From the NCBI GenBank assembly GCA_947494095.1, contig CANLTI010000016.1, positions 1-64,000 on the forward strand: a DNA stretch of 64,000 nt, given 5' to 3'. Both the position numbers and the translations under genes were made by a program. Under the pieces are notes generated by a model that worked only from the letters and a program-made list of their open reading frames with translations, searched no databases and was not told the origin of the DNA. Positions 36,950 through 45,392 of this stretch are shown here, in pieces. Position 1 is the first letter of the stretch. The number at the start of each line of letters is the position of its first letter. The stretch is from an uncultured Pseudomonadales bacterium (GTDB lineage: Bacteria > Pseudomonadota > Gammaproteobacteria > Pseudomonadales > Cellvibrionaceae).

Positions 36950-37474
36950 TTATCGCTCACCTTGCTGGCTAGTTACATTGTCTTCAGTCTGAATTCTTTT
37001 GCAGTCCTCGGTGTATGCATCTATAGCTATTGCCCAGTTGTTCTCCTCTTGAAGCTGTTTTAGGCTTAGCTCCGCGCTAAACTCCTTAAGCCAGCTCGAC
37101 AGAATTTTGGGGTCGTTATAATCGGGCTCGTTCGTTGCCACTCGCACCGCAATATCTACAGCCACATCGAGTGGAGAGGTGAAGTCGAACCCATTTATGT
37201 ATAAGAAGATCTTTGCTGATAAGAATGCAGTACGCTTATTGGCCTGCTGAAAAACGTGTGCTTTCGCTATTTTTATATAGAGATACGCAGCTAGGACAAA
37301 TATATCTTCGGTTTGCTCGTAGTAGCGATAGCGTGCTGGGGACTGAGCCAAACCTTCAATTCGGTCGGGGTGAAGAATGCCAAAGGGCTCCTTCGGTGTT
37401 ACCGAAAGAGCCCTTTGGTGGGCGTAGCGGATTGTTTCTGCTGATATACATTTGTACCCCGATTCGCTGGACAC
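36950..37474 (-). CDS. doc: Doc-type (Fic fold) toxin
   Basis: This 174-residue protein of the death-on-curing family probably phosphorylates or otherwise modifies a translation factor when freed from its antitoxin. The Fic motif reads HVFQQANKRTAF (H73 to F84): His, Phe, Asn, Lys and Arg are in place. The usual Asp of HxFxDANKR is Gln at position 77, which may weaken catalysis. The GTG start has AAGGA 8 bases upstream, inside the antitoxin stop region; the gap between the genes is 9 bases. A strong inverted repeat lies within the coding sequence at 37380-37418. About 40 residues extend past the Fic core. Partner gene: 37484-37651. Confidence 0.85.
   Translation of the reverse strand: MSSESGYKCISAETIRYAHQRALSVTPKEPFGILHPDRIEGLAQSPARYRYYEQTEDIFVLAAYLYIKIAKAHVFQQANKRTAFLSAKIFLYINGFDFTSPLDVAVDIAVRVATNEPDYNDPKILSSWLKEFSAELSLKQLQEENNWAIAIDAYTEDCKRIQTEDNVTSQQGER
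37380..37418. repeat. Near-perfect inverted repeat within the toxin gene
   Basis: Arms of 18 bases (37380-37397 and 37401-37418) match at 17 of 18 with a 3-base loop GTT. It begins CCAAAGGGCTC and ends GAGCCCTTTGG. It is read as coding sequence for SVTPKEPFG, so the structure would form in the toxin mRNA near its 5' end. Confidence 0.85.
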
Positions 37475-37483
37475 AGCTTATCC

Positions 37484-37651
37484 TTAGACCTTAGCGAGTG
37501 CTTTAAGAGTTTTTTCTTCGCTAATAACAGCTTGATCGAGTAACTTGCGTGCAAGCAGATGATTTGCCCCTTCGATTGGGCGCGCTTTCACTTCAGCCTC
37601 TTTTGATCGGTCGTATAATTGAAATGTTCTTTGCTCTTTTTGGAGTTGCAT
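37484..37651 (-). CDS. Small antitoxin candidate paired with Doc
   Basis: This 55-residue frame starts MQLQKEQRTFQLYDRSKEAE and ends KTLKALAKV. It has a very strong ribosome site (AGGAGGG) about 7 bases upstream of its ATG and lies 9 bases before the doc start. Gene order (small antitoxin, then toxin) and coupling fit a type II system. The sequence is charged and helical, without an obvious DNA-binding fold; it could be an antitoxin of the short non-Phd type. It is too short for a standard ORF cut-off. Confidence 0.72.
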   Translation of the reverse strand: MQLQKEQRTFQLYDRSKEAEVKARPIEGANHLLARKLLDQAVISEEKTLKALAKV

Positions 37652-38372
37652 GGCAACACCCTCCTCTCTATAACCGTCTTAAATCCAGTGGCTACCTGTC
37701 ACTCTGCGGCGTATTACTGGATAGTCGGTGGATCACCCACAGACCACCTAGAAACGTCTAGGCTTTTAGTAAACGCCAAGAGACACGATTCAGTCACAGC
37801 CGAGCCTGTATTCAAAAGTTGTTTACTGTGTAAATCATTGTCGTATGTAATGGCGGGGTAGTCAATTTAAAGGCTGTGCTTTACGGCCAAATTGGCGCCC
37901 GTTTGTCGGTTTATAGATGTTATTGAGTAAAAATCATACAGGCATAACATTGCGACTTCGCCGTAATGTTATGTGTTCCTCTGGGTGTCACTATTTTTAC
38001 AGCCAGCGTTCAGAGCTTTTAGCCCCCAGATAGTCGTGTAGGTAGCGCTTTATACCCTTTCTATACCCCTGTAGCTACGTTCAATGGGCCTCAAGTAGAT
38101 ATTTTAAAGCTCGCTGATGAGTGGTTAGTGACACAAAAGCAATACTCGAGTTCTAATCCGTAAGGTAAGCGATCAATATAAGACGTCTTTCTCTCTCAGT
38201 TAGCCCACTCTAAACTGCATGCCATCTATTCAATACGAGAGGAGCCAGAAAAGGACACTTAATTCTATAGACTATCGTGTCGCCATGCCAAAATAATCGC
38301 TAATAGTGTAGTGGTTAACCGATCTGGTCTTGCAGTAATCAGCTCCTATCTAACGGCCTCTATCTATAGTCC
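37652..38372. other. Intergenic region with hairpins and a REP-family copy
   Basis: No gene is supportable in about 720 bases. An inverted repeat CATAACATT / AATGTTATG surrounds 37942-37972, a short CCTAGA / TCTAGG hairpin lies near 37770, and a REP-family copy is at about 38249-38310. The promoter of the toxin pair should lie just right of 37665. Confidence 0.6.
38249..38310 (+). repeat. REP-family copy
   Basis: GGACACTTAATTCTATAGAC followed by CGCCATGCCAAAATAATCGC matches the repeat downstream of RAYT at 35520-35580. The linked terminator hairpin is absent here. Confidence 0.7.
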
Positions 38373-38849
38373 TTAAATACACTTTTGCAGTAAGGCTTTG
38401 ACTTGTTGTAATTCGTTGGCGTTTAGCGGTGCAAAGACCTCTTGGTGGGCTTGCAGGCGGGCTTGCTGTAGTTGCTGATGAACGGCCTCGCCTTGGGCTG
38501 TTAGTGTGAGGTTAATACTGCGTTTGTCTTGTGTACTCTTATGTTTATTGAGCAAGCCTTCGGCCAGTAGCTGCTTGACGACCCGCGTAATCACCGCTTT
38601 ATCGTAACCGCTTTGACATGCCAGCTGCATGGGCGTCTTGAGTTTTGTGGCGTGCGTTAAAATAATAACGTGCGCGGCCTGTACCGAGAGGTTTAAGCCG
38701 CGTTGCTCAATGGCTTGCTGCAAACTGCGCCTAATGCGAACCAGTAATTGCCTAACAACCTCGCTGAGTTCAGGAGTGTCACTAAGCGCTGTGTTAGGGG
38801 GAATGTAAGGCGGTGTGAGAGGCGGTAACGAAGGCATGATGGGATCCAT
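38373..38849 (-). CDS. MarR-family transcriptional regulator
   Basis: This 158-residue winged-helix DNA-binding protein probably represses the divergent efflux pump. It has an N-terminal proline-rich tail (PSLPPLTPPYIPP), then a helix-rich MarR core: QRGLNLSVQAAHVIILTHA, recognition helix region GYDKAVITRVVKQLLAEGLL, and the wing KHKSTQDKRSINLTLTAQG with the conserved DKR. It is divergent from the Bcr/CflA gene, with 112 bases between the starts. An inverted repeat at 38922-38936 in that interval could be its operator. The ligand is unknown. Confidence 0.88.
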   Translation of the reverse strand: MDPIMPSLPPLTPPYIPPNTALSDTPELSEVVRQLLVRIRRSLQQAIEQRGLNLSVQAAHVIILTHATKLKTPMQLACQSGYDKAVITRVVKQLLAEGLLNKHKSTQDKRSINLTLTAQGEAVHQQLQQARLQAHQEVFAPLNANELQQVKALLQKCI

Positions 38850-38921
38850 TGCGCGTGTTAAGGGTAAGCTATTATTGCAGTAAATTTAAAGGGTTGACAG
38901 TACTAGCTGTGCTACAATGTT

Positions 38922-38936
38922 GTTGATATCATCAAC
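38922..38936. promoter_or_regulatory. Candidate MarR operator
   Basis: GTTGAT and ATCAAC form a perfect 6-base inverted repeat with a 3-base spacer, located between the divergent regulator and pump genes. A TTGACA at 38894-38899 followed by TACAAT (13 bases later, shorter than usual) may be part of the pump promoter. Confidence 0.45.
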
Positions 38937-38961
38937 TACCTCTGTGCTGAAAAAAAACCTT

Positions 38962-40155
38962 ATGTCTCACTTACGTATAGCCATCCCTTTAGCTGCAACG
39001 GCGGCTGTGGCTCCTTTTGCACTAGATACTTATTTACCCTCTTTTCCTTTAATGGCTGAAGCCTTTGGCGTGACGGCTCATGAGGTATCTTTGAGTGTCT
39101 CGGTGTATATTTTAATGCTTGCGGTGGGGCAGTTGGTGGGTGGACCGATGGCCGATCGAGTGGGGCGACCTAGAGTGATGCTGGCAGGTTTGGTGCTATT
39201 TGTATTATCGAGCTTGGCCATTACGCAGGCTCAGCAGCTGGGAGTGCTAAATGTTTTACGTGCTGCGCAGGCTTTTGGTGGTGGATTTTTGATGGTCTGT
39301 GTGCCGGCAATGGTGCGCGATCGTGTGCACGGGAGCGAGGCGGCTAAAATGTTTAGCCTTATTGGCCTAATGATGGTCGCCGCGCCAGCGATTGCACCTA
39401 GTTTTGGTGCCTTTTTATTGCGCTGGGGTTGGTCTGCGGTCTTTTATTTTTTGGCCGCTTATGGCTTGCTTGTTATTATCGTATTGCGCCTTACGTTATT
39501 TCGTCAGGGCTTTTTAAGCCATACCGCGAGCAATACTTCTACGACTCAGCCGGCTCAGTTATCGGCTATGACGCGGTACGCAACGGTATTAAAAACACCA
39601 GGCGCTGTGCGGTATGTGTTTTTACAGGGTTTTTTGTTTACCGTAATGATACTGTTTGTGACGCACGCTTCTTTCATTTATCAAACACACTTTAACGTAA
39701 CCAATACCACCTTTGGTTTATTGTTTGGCGCTAATATTGTACTGATGTGGATAGCGATGATGGCCAACCGAATTTTACTGGGCTATTTTCATTCTAAAGT
39801 TTTACTCAAGTTTGCCGCCTGCCTGCAAATGTTAGCGGTGAGTGTTTTAGTATTGAGTGCTGCACTTGATTTATCGATCTTCTTTTATGCGCCAGCACTG
39901 ATTGTGACTGTGGGGATGATTGGCGTTACATCGCCTAATTGCCAGGCGTGCTATATGGATCACTTTGCGGTGAATGGTGCTACGGCGGCGGCGGTGATGG
40001 GCGCAATGCAATTTGGCTTGGCAGGGTGTTTGTCTGCGTTATCGACGCTTTTACCCGAAAGCCTTTTATCGATCACTATTATGCAACTGGTTTGCTCGGC
40101 AATTGCTGTTGGCCTGGTTATGTGGCCTAAAGCGGCCCTGCAAAAGGCCGCGTAG
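38962..40155 (+). CDS. Bcr/CflA-family multidrug efflux MFS transporter
   Basis: This inner-membrane proton-coupled drug exporter has 12 predicted segments. Typical features are LDTYLPSFPLMAEAFGV near the N-terminus and, in loop 2-3, VGGPMADRVGRPRVMLAG. The first half ends with LMMVAAPAIAPSFGAFLLRWGWSAVFY, the family motif C region. The length of 397 residues is standard from the ATG at 38962; the frame extends 15 codons upstream to a TTG without a ribosome site. It is divergent from a MarR repressor, so it is probably induced by a small toxic compound. Confidence 0.9.
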   Translation: MSHLRIAIPLAATAAVAPFALDTYLPSFPLMAEAFGVTAHEVSLSVSVYILMLAVGQLVGGPMADRVGRPRVMLAGLVLFVLSSLAITQAQQLGVLNVLRAAQAFGGGFLMVCVPAMVRDRVHGSEAAKMFSLIGLMMVAAPAIAPSFGAFLLRWGWSAVFYFLAAYGLLVIIVLRLTLFRQGFLSHTASNTSTTQPAQLSAMTRYATVLKTPGAVRYVFLQGFLFTVMILFVTHASFIYQTHFNVTNTTFGLLFGANIVLMWIAMMANRILLGYFHSKVLLKFAACLQMLAVSVLVLSAALDLSIFFYAPALIVTVGMIGVTSPNCQACYMDHFAVNGATAAAVMGAMQFGLAGCLSALSTLLPESLLSITIMQLVCSAIAVGLVMWPKAALQKAA

Positions 40156-40178
40156 CGTTCAGCTCTATCGGCCACTTA

Positions 40179-40382
40179 GGGACGAGGAAAAAATACATTA
40201 TCCAATAATACTTGTTTTCTGCTTCCTCTCCTCGACATTATGCTCCTGCAATGTCTAATAAGGGGCTCCTGCCCCGATGCGTTGCTCAAAGCGTTACATG
40301 CCCCGGCATGCGCCCCTTCGAGCGCCTTGCCGAGAAAACAGAACTCTACGTCTAATTGGACAAACTATTATTGCCTCGCCCC
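40179..40382. repeat. Family B MITE-like element, complete, TTA duplication
   Basis: It runs from GGGACGAGG to CCTCGCCCC in the opposite orientation to the copy at 6602. TTA flanks both ends (40176-40178 and 40383-40385). The left terminus is more diverged than the right. The interior includes GTTGCTCAAAGCGTTACATG and a GGGGCTCCTGCCCC hairpin. Confidence 0.75.
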
Positions 40383-40430
40383 TTATATTCTTTTGAGTTT
40401 AGTATTTTGGGCTATAGCTACTTGGGGGTT

Positions 40431-40862
40431 CTAGCTATCTTGCGTAGGCTCTAGTGTTTCGAGTAACTCGGCGATTTCTTTTTTAAGATCTTTGTCTTCA
40501 ATTTTATTCGCACTTATTTTTGCGCTTTTTAGGTTTTCAACGGCGGCATCGCGCTGCCCTAGCTCTAGCTGTAAAGTTGCCATGGCGTAGTGAATCGAGG
40601 ACATAAAATCTTTTGAATTAATGGCTGTTGCTTTGGTTAAAGCTTTTTGATAAATCACAATGGCCGCTTCTAGGTCTTCGGTAAAGTCGGCGAGTGTCTC
40701 CCATTGTACGGGGTGATCTTTATCGGTGTTTTCGTTGTTAAGGCAAATAGACTTTAACACAGCGTAAAGCGAGTCAAAGGCTTCTTGATCCTCTTTGTGT
40801 GCGGCACTCATTAATTCGCTGGCAAGCTTATGAACAGATTTGTAAATTTTGGTATTCATCAT
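40431..40862 (-). CDS. TPR-like helical repeat protein
   Basis: This 143-residue all-helical cytoplasmic protein has two or three tetratricopeptide-like repeats, for example DLEAAIVIYQKALTKATAINS and DFMSSIHYAMATLQLELGQRDAAVENLKSA, the second being a clear TPR motif. Such proteins bind peptide partners; the partner is unknown here. It lies downstream of the KAS III gene on the same strand but is separated by a terminator, so it is likely its own unit. Confidence 0.7.
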   Translation of the reverse strand: MMNTKIYKSVHKLASELMSAAHKEDQEAFDSLYAVLKSICLNNENTDKDHPVQWETLADFTEDLEAAIVIYQKALTKATAINSKDFMSSIHYAMATLQLELGQRDAAVENLKSAKISANKIEDKDLKKEIAELLETLEPTQDS

Positions 40863-40966
40863 AGTCGATGGCCTTGTGGCTAAAATAAAGCTTGCTAGAG
40901 CAAGAGGTATTTGAGTGTCGAATTTAAACTGTGAAATATCAACGTTAAAAAGCCGCTAGCGCATAA

Positions 40967-41001
40967 AAAATAACCTCAGGGTATACGCCTGAGGTTATTT
41001 T
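40967..41001 (-). terminator. Terminator of the KAS III gene
   Basis: AATAACCTCAGG and CCTGAGGTTATT form a 12-base stem with a 7-base loop and flanking A/T tracts, 44 bases beyond the stop codon of the KAS III gene. Confidence 0.88.
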
Positions 41002-41044
41002 GTGCACGTTCATTATTTATTTTTTGCGTGCAATGGTTTGCGTG

Positions 41045-42166
41045 TTAGCATTTTTTTAAGACTAAGCTACCAATGGAGTAACCGGCACCAAATGAGCAGA
41101 TCACACCGATGTCATCTTTTTGTAAATCTTCGTGGTGTTTGGCAAAAGCAATAATTGAGCCTGCTGAAGCTGTATTGGCAAAAGTATCGAGTACGATGGG
41201 CGCTTCATCTAATGTGGCGTCACGGCCCAATAAACGCTTGCTAATCAATAAATTCATATTGATATTGGCTTGGTGCAGCCACCAGCGTCTTAACTCTTCA
41301 ACTTCTACGTTAAGGTCGTTTAAGTGATCTTCAATGTGCTGTGCGGCCATAGGACACACATCTTTAAAGACTTTGCGGCCGTTTTGGTGAAATAGCTTAT
41401 CGTTGGCAAAAGGGTCTTCATCGGTAACGCGCGAGGTGTAGCCAAAATTAGACCGAATATTGTTGGAGTACGAAGTAATACAGCGAGTGCCCATCACTTC
41501 AAAGCCGTGAGCAGAATTCCAGCTGGCTTCATTTTCCATCACAATAGCCGTTGCCACATCACCAAAAATAAAGTGTGAGTCGCGATCGGTGAAATTAACC
41601 TGCGGCGAGGTTAATTCTGGGTTGATAATCAGCGCACATTTAGAGCTGCCCGAGCGAAGAGAGTCATAAGCGCGTTGCAGGCCAAACGTGGCCGCCGAGC
41701 AGGCCACTAACATATCAAAGCCAAAGCCTTTAATGCCTAATTCGGCTTGCACTTCAATGGCGATAGCGGGGTAAGAGCGCTCGGTATAGGCGCAGGCAAC
41801 AATCACCATATCAATATCGGCGGGTGTTTTGTTGGCCGCTTGTAAGGCTTTTTTGGCAGCAGCAACAGCCATTTGAGCCTGATGAGAAAGCTCGTCTTCG
41901 GTGCGAGAGGCTAATTTTGGACGCATACGGTTGATATCGAGTATGCCCTCTTTGCTGTACACATAGCGGCTTTTGATGCCGGACGCTTTTTCAATAAATT
42001 CGGCGCTGGAATAAGGCTTAGCCGTTAATTCTCCGGCTTCAATTTGTGCTGCGTTATCGTGATTATATTGCTCTGCCCAGGTGTTATAGCTACCGACTAG
42101 CTCTTCATTGGACACAGTGTAAGGCGGTACCCACAACCCAACACCGCTAATAATGACTTTATTCAT
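41045..42166 (-). CDS. Beta-ketoacyl-ACP synthase III (FabH-like, PA3286 type)
   Basis: This condensing enzyme joins an acyl-CoA primer with malonyl-ACP in fatty-acid or related synthesis. Catalytic C156 lies in LVACSAATFG; the active-site His and Asn occur in WWLHQANINM and FANTASAGSI. The GAGYSIGSLVL end is typical of FabH. The length of 373 residues is longer than E. coli FabH (~317) and fits the Pseudomonas PA3286 group, which uses medium-chain acyl-CoA. It is monocistronic, and no other fatty-acid gene is adjacent. The precise primer is inference. Confidence 0.9.
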   Translation of the reverse strand: MNKVIISGVGLWVPPYTVSNEELVGSYNTWAEQYNHDNAAQIEAGELTAKPYSSAEFIEKASGIKSRYVYSKEGILDINRMRPKLASRTEDELSHQAQMAVAAAKKALQAANKTPADIDMVIVACAYTERSYPAIAIEVQAELGIKGFGFDMLVACSAATFGLQRAYDSLRSGSSKCALIINPELTSPQVNFTDRDSHFIFGDVATAIVMENEASWNSAHGFEVMGTRCITSYSNNIRSNFGYTSRVTDEDPFANDKLFHQNGRKVFKDVCPMAAQHIEDHLNDLNVEVEELRRWWLHQANINMNLLISKRLLGRDATLDEAPIVLDTFANTASAGSIIAFAKHHEDLQKDDIGVICSFGAGYSIGSLVLKKC

Positions 42167-42525
42167 GACCTATTACCCATCAGCTTTGACGTTATTTGAT
42201 CATATTATCTCGCACTTATATTTATTAGTCTATTTTTGCGTCACAACCCATGATGAGGCTCACACAGGCCAAAAAGCACTAGAATTGCGAGGCATAAAAA
42301 GTGACAGGCGGCGTATTGTTTATATCATTTTGCGACTTTTTGTGTGTCAAATTGTGGTGTTGGTAGGTGTGTTGCCGGCGCTAAGTTGCATTAATGGTGG
42401 GCGTTCATGGTCAGTGCATTTTAGGTGGGTAAAGGTTTTATCCTGCGCGCTAACAAAAGAGTTTTAGGTCTTTTTAGTGTGCAAGGTAAGGCGCGAAGCG
42501 GTCGACTTTCTCTTTTATAGTACAT
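42167..42525. other. Intergenic region
   Basis: A 104-residue plus-strand frame overlaps the KAS III start here but has no features and no ribosome site; I do not call it. Nothing else is recognised. Confidence 0.5.
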
Positions 42526-43165
42526 TTATAGTACATTGCGTAGCAGGTCTCTCAGCATTTTAAACGCTTCAAGATGACTATGCTGCTGATGTTGCAGTAC
42601 ATCAATATTGGCTAACCAGCCCATTTCTTTAAATTCAATAGGAAGCTTCACGAGCAGACCGCTCGCGACCGATTCATCGGCAATATGCTTTGGCAATAGG
42701 CGCCAGCCATTGCCCTGCAAGGCGAGCTCTAACAGTAAAAAATAATTATCGGCATAGCAAAGGTCAGGGCTTATTTTTAATTGAAAGCTGCTTGAATGTG
42801 TATTGCGTGAGCGAATAATTAGCTGGCGATGGAGCCTTAAAGTATCGATATTTTTACAGATTTGGCTGGCCAGTGTATGAGATTTTGCAACATATAAGCC
42901 AAATTTTATTGAGCCAACACATTCATAATCTAAATAGCTTGGAATAGTTAATTCACTAAAAATAATCCCGGTTAAAGGTTGCTTATTTTCTAGCATATCA
43001 ATGATGTCAAGGCTGGATGCGCTTAAAAACTCTAAAGTGATATTTGGGAGTGATAGTTGCTGTTTATGAGTGATACTGGCTACTTTTTTAAAGGGTATGC
43101 CTTCATCTAGTGCTATTTTAAGCTCGCTAGGTGCGTTTTGGCTTAAGCCTAAGACTAAGTTTTTA
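42526..43165 (-). pseudogene. LysR-type regulator, DNA-binding half missing
   Basis: The open frame runs from about 43165 without a proper start. It encodes the substrate-binding half of a LysR regulator: KNLVLGLSQNAPSELKIALD, LEFLSASSLDIIDMLEN, GWRLLPKHIADESVASGLLV. The N-terminal helix-turn-helix domain (~90 residues) is absent, and the DNA beyond 43165 codes for an unrelated remnant on the other strand. It is not expected to bind DNA. Confidence 0.8.
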
Positions 43166-43617
43166 ATGAACAGTTAAAAGCATTAGCGACTTATGATTTG
43201 GTCACTATTTTACCGGCTGCTTTTGATTTGAATGCGCTTATTAATCAGCAGGGGCTAAAGCTTGAAGTAGCTGTGTTTGATGGGCATTTTGAGCGAGGAG
43301 GTAAGCAATTATTTAAAACAATGCTGGCCTTTACAAGGCCAATATATATTAAAAAAATTGTACTCAGTAATAATCCCGAACCTCAATTTTAGCTCGTTAA
43401 GCTAAGCTCTGAGCAAGGCTTGTTGGTGCACGTTATCGCTCAGAAGCCTAGTTTTGATGCGTTAACATTGGTGCCGCTGGAGGACGGGGTATATAAAGGC
43501 AGTAGCCAGTGCGATGTGGCTGCTGTTAAGGATAGCGCTGCGCTAGCTCGCACACGTAAGCGTTGCTGGAATGCGCGACCTGCATACCTTGAGGTACAAG
43601 ATTTTAGTGCGAGCTAG
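43165..43617 (+). pseudogene. Interrupted unidentified gene fragment
   Basis: One reading frame from 43165 to 43617 is broken once, by an in-frame TAG at 43390-43392. It reads YDLVTILPAAFDLNALINQQ before the stop and VHVIAQKPSFDALTLVPLED after it. I do not recognise the family. The start is missing and the left side joins the truncated LysR gene, so this is a fragment made by rearrangement. The sequence has good coding character on both sides of the stop. Confidence 0.6.
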
Positions 43618-43796
43618 GCATGGTTGCCACTCGATAAAGCAGCACCCCTAAAAACACTACTCCTATAAGCATTACTCCAATAGGTTGCCTAGTGAGGGCT
43701 GCTTTGCTCTGGAGAGTTGTTTAATATTGGTCGCTTTGTGTTGCCTTTAAGCTATTGCCCAGCGGGGTTTGGTTGTATCGCTGGGTAGTCTGTAGG

Positions 43797-43973
43797 CTAG
43801 TGTGGCGAGCGTCGCCCGATTTCTCTTTCGTAGCTGTTGCGAGCTTTTAGCTCGGCGGTAATGCTGCGTAACAGATCGACAGGGATTGATGTTTCTTGCT
43901 CTAGCGCCGGGCGAAGAAGACAGCCTAGCTTGTAGCTTGATAAAGATTGTACGTAGTTAGAATGATTAATCAT
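43797..43973 (-). CDS. Small protein of 58 residues, unknown
   Basis: The frame starts MINHSNYVQSLSSYKLGCLL and ends IGRRSPH. It has coding-like composition (mixed charge, no low complexity) but only a weak ribosome site. No domain is recognised. It stands alone; upstream is AT-rich sequence that may hold a promoter. Comparison with related genomes is needed to decide. Confidence 0.4.
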   Translation of the reverse strand: MINHSNYVQSLSSYKLGCLLRPALEQETSIPVDLLRSITAELKARNSYEREIGRRSPH

Positions 43974-44419
43974 ATTAGTTTTATAGTTATCTTTTGGTCA
44001 TTGTTATAGATGTTCCAGTGATTTACACGATACTTTTCGCATAAAATAAAATACCGTAAAAACCCATATTTGCGTTAAGTCATTTTTCTTCAATGGCACC
44101 ATGTAATACGATAGTGGAAGACCATGAATGTAAAATGTACGCGGGTAAGCGGTTTACTGAAATCTAATGAAGGTGCCCTAATGGCATGTGTGGCTTAAAA
44201 TATAGACTGGAAATTAGAAACTGCAGAACGAGGAATTACGAATAAAACGGCGAAGTGTAGAATGTAAGTAGTAGACTTATTTTTTGCTGATGGCAGTGTA
44301 TAGATTTTAATTGAGTTTGTACAGTGCTATTTTCATATGGCGATAACCCGCTAGCGTAGCGCCAACCTGTGTCGCGCTGAGTGATACAGCTAGCAAGCAC
44401 AGCAATGCTTTTAGACTTA
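43974..44419. other. Intergenic region, no gene seen
   Basis: No supportable gene or repeat lies between the small protein and the family B element at 44420. Confidence 0.5.
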
Positions 44420-44640
44420 GGGGCTAGGCAATAATAGCTTGTCTAATTAGGCGTAGGTTGCTGTTTTCTTGGCAAGGCGCTTGAAGGGGTGCATGCCGGG
44501 GTATGTAGCGCTTTGAGTAACGCAGTAGTGGGGGCCGCGTCACTATTCAGCCCAACTGAAAACATTACCTGACAGGGTACTAATGGGTTATTTTCTGGGC
44601 GTTAAGTCGCTGGGCCTTGTAGGGAAGCAAGGTTTAGGCA
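44420..44640. repeat. Fused family B (left half) and family A (left part) elements
   Basis: Family B sequence runs 44420-44538 (starts GGGGCTAGGCAATAATAG, preceded by TTA at 44417-44419) and leads straight into the family A terminus GTCACTATTCAG (44539-44550). The family A part ends inside the 3' end of rsuA at about 44640, so it provides the last codons and stop of that gene. The same two modules occur inverted at 45393-45728. Confidence 0.8.
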
Positions 44641-45350
44641 GCGCTGATATAGCGTCCGCGTAATATTTCAACTTCATTGTTACTTAAATGCCGCCAATTG
44701 CCCGTGCTAATGTCGAGTTTAAGGGTTCCAATTTGTTGACGATGAAGGGCAATTACTCTATTTCCTACGGCAGCAAACATCCGCTTTACCTGGTGGTAGC
44801 GCCCCTCTGTGAGCGTAAGTAATACGTGATGTGAGTCAATAATACGTAGTGTGGCAGGCTGCGTTAGTGTCGATTCGCCTTGCAGTAAAATACCTTGCAA
44901 AAAGCGCTCAGCAACACCCGACGATAGTGGTTGAGATAGTGTTACGTGATAGACCTTAGCGCATTTATTTTGGGGCAGTGTTAGGTGAAAAGACCAATGC
45001 CCATCATCGGTTATCAATACAAGGCCGGTAGTATCGGCATCTAAGCGGCCAGCTATATGCAGCTCTTCTACTTTATCAATATCTAAAAGGTTGAGTGCTG
45101 ACGGGTACTTCTCATCAATATTCGAGCAAATCATGCCAGCGGGTTTATTGAGTAGTAAGTAGCGAAAAGGCCTTAAAGTTAATACACTTCCGTCAAGTGC
45201 TACCACATTATTTTTGTGTACTTGATGAGAAGCGACGATAACAATATCACCGTTGACAGCAACCCGCCGATCTTCAATGCATGTTTTTGCATCTGCTAAA
45301 GAGTACTCGGTACTTTTACCTATAAATTTATCTAAGCGCATAGTGCTCAT
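44634..45350 (-). CDS. rsuA: 16S rRNA pseudouridine(516) synthase
   Basis: It converts U516 of 16S rRNA to pseudouridine during small-subunit assembly. An N-terminal S4-like RNA-binding domain (~3-58, MRLDKFIGKSTEYSLADAK) is followed by the catalytic domain with RPFRYLLLNKPAGMICS and the catalytic D104 in AGRLDADTTGLVL. GRYHQVKRMFAAVGNRV is the family C-terminal motif. The length of 238 residues is normal. The gene is boxed in on both sides by inverted repeat elements, and its stop codon lies in one of them, so the last residues (RYISAA) may be recent. RluF is a less likely assignment. Confidence 0.9.
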   Translation of the reverse strand: MSTMRLDKFIGKSTEYSLADAKTCIEDRRVAVNGDIVIVASHQVHKNNVVALDGSVLTLRPFRYLLLNKPAGMICSNIDEKYPSALNLLDIDKVEELHIAGRLDADTTGLVLITDDGHWSFHLTLPQNKCAKVYHVTLSQPLSSGVAERFLQGILLQGESTLTQPATLRIIDSHHVLLTLTEGRYHQVKRMFAAVGNRVIALHRQQIGTLKLDISTGNWRHLSNNEVEILRGRYISAA

Positions 45351-45392
45351 GAATACTTATTTTGTTGAGTGGTTAGTTACCCTTATTTTTTG

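Noticed and set aside
37942..37972. Inverted repeat with GTTATG, considered as an integron attC site
   Set aside because: It lacks the paired R/L boxes and spacing of attC and there is no integrase or cassette array nearby.
42153..42467. 104-residue plus-strand frame upstream of KAS III
   Set aside because: It overlaps the KAS III start, has no ribosome site and no domain.
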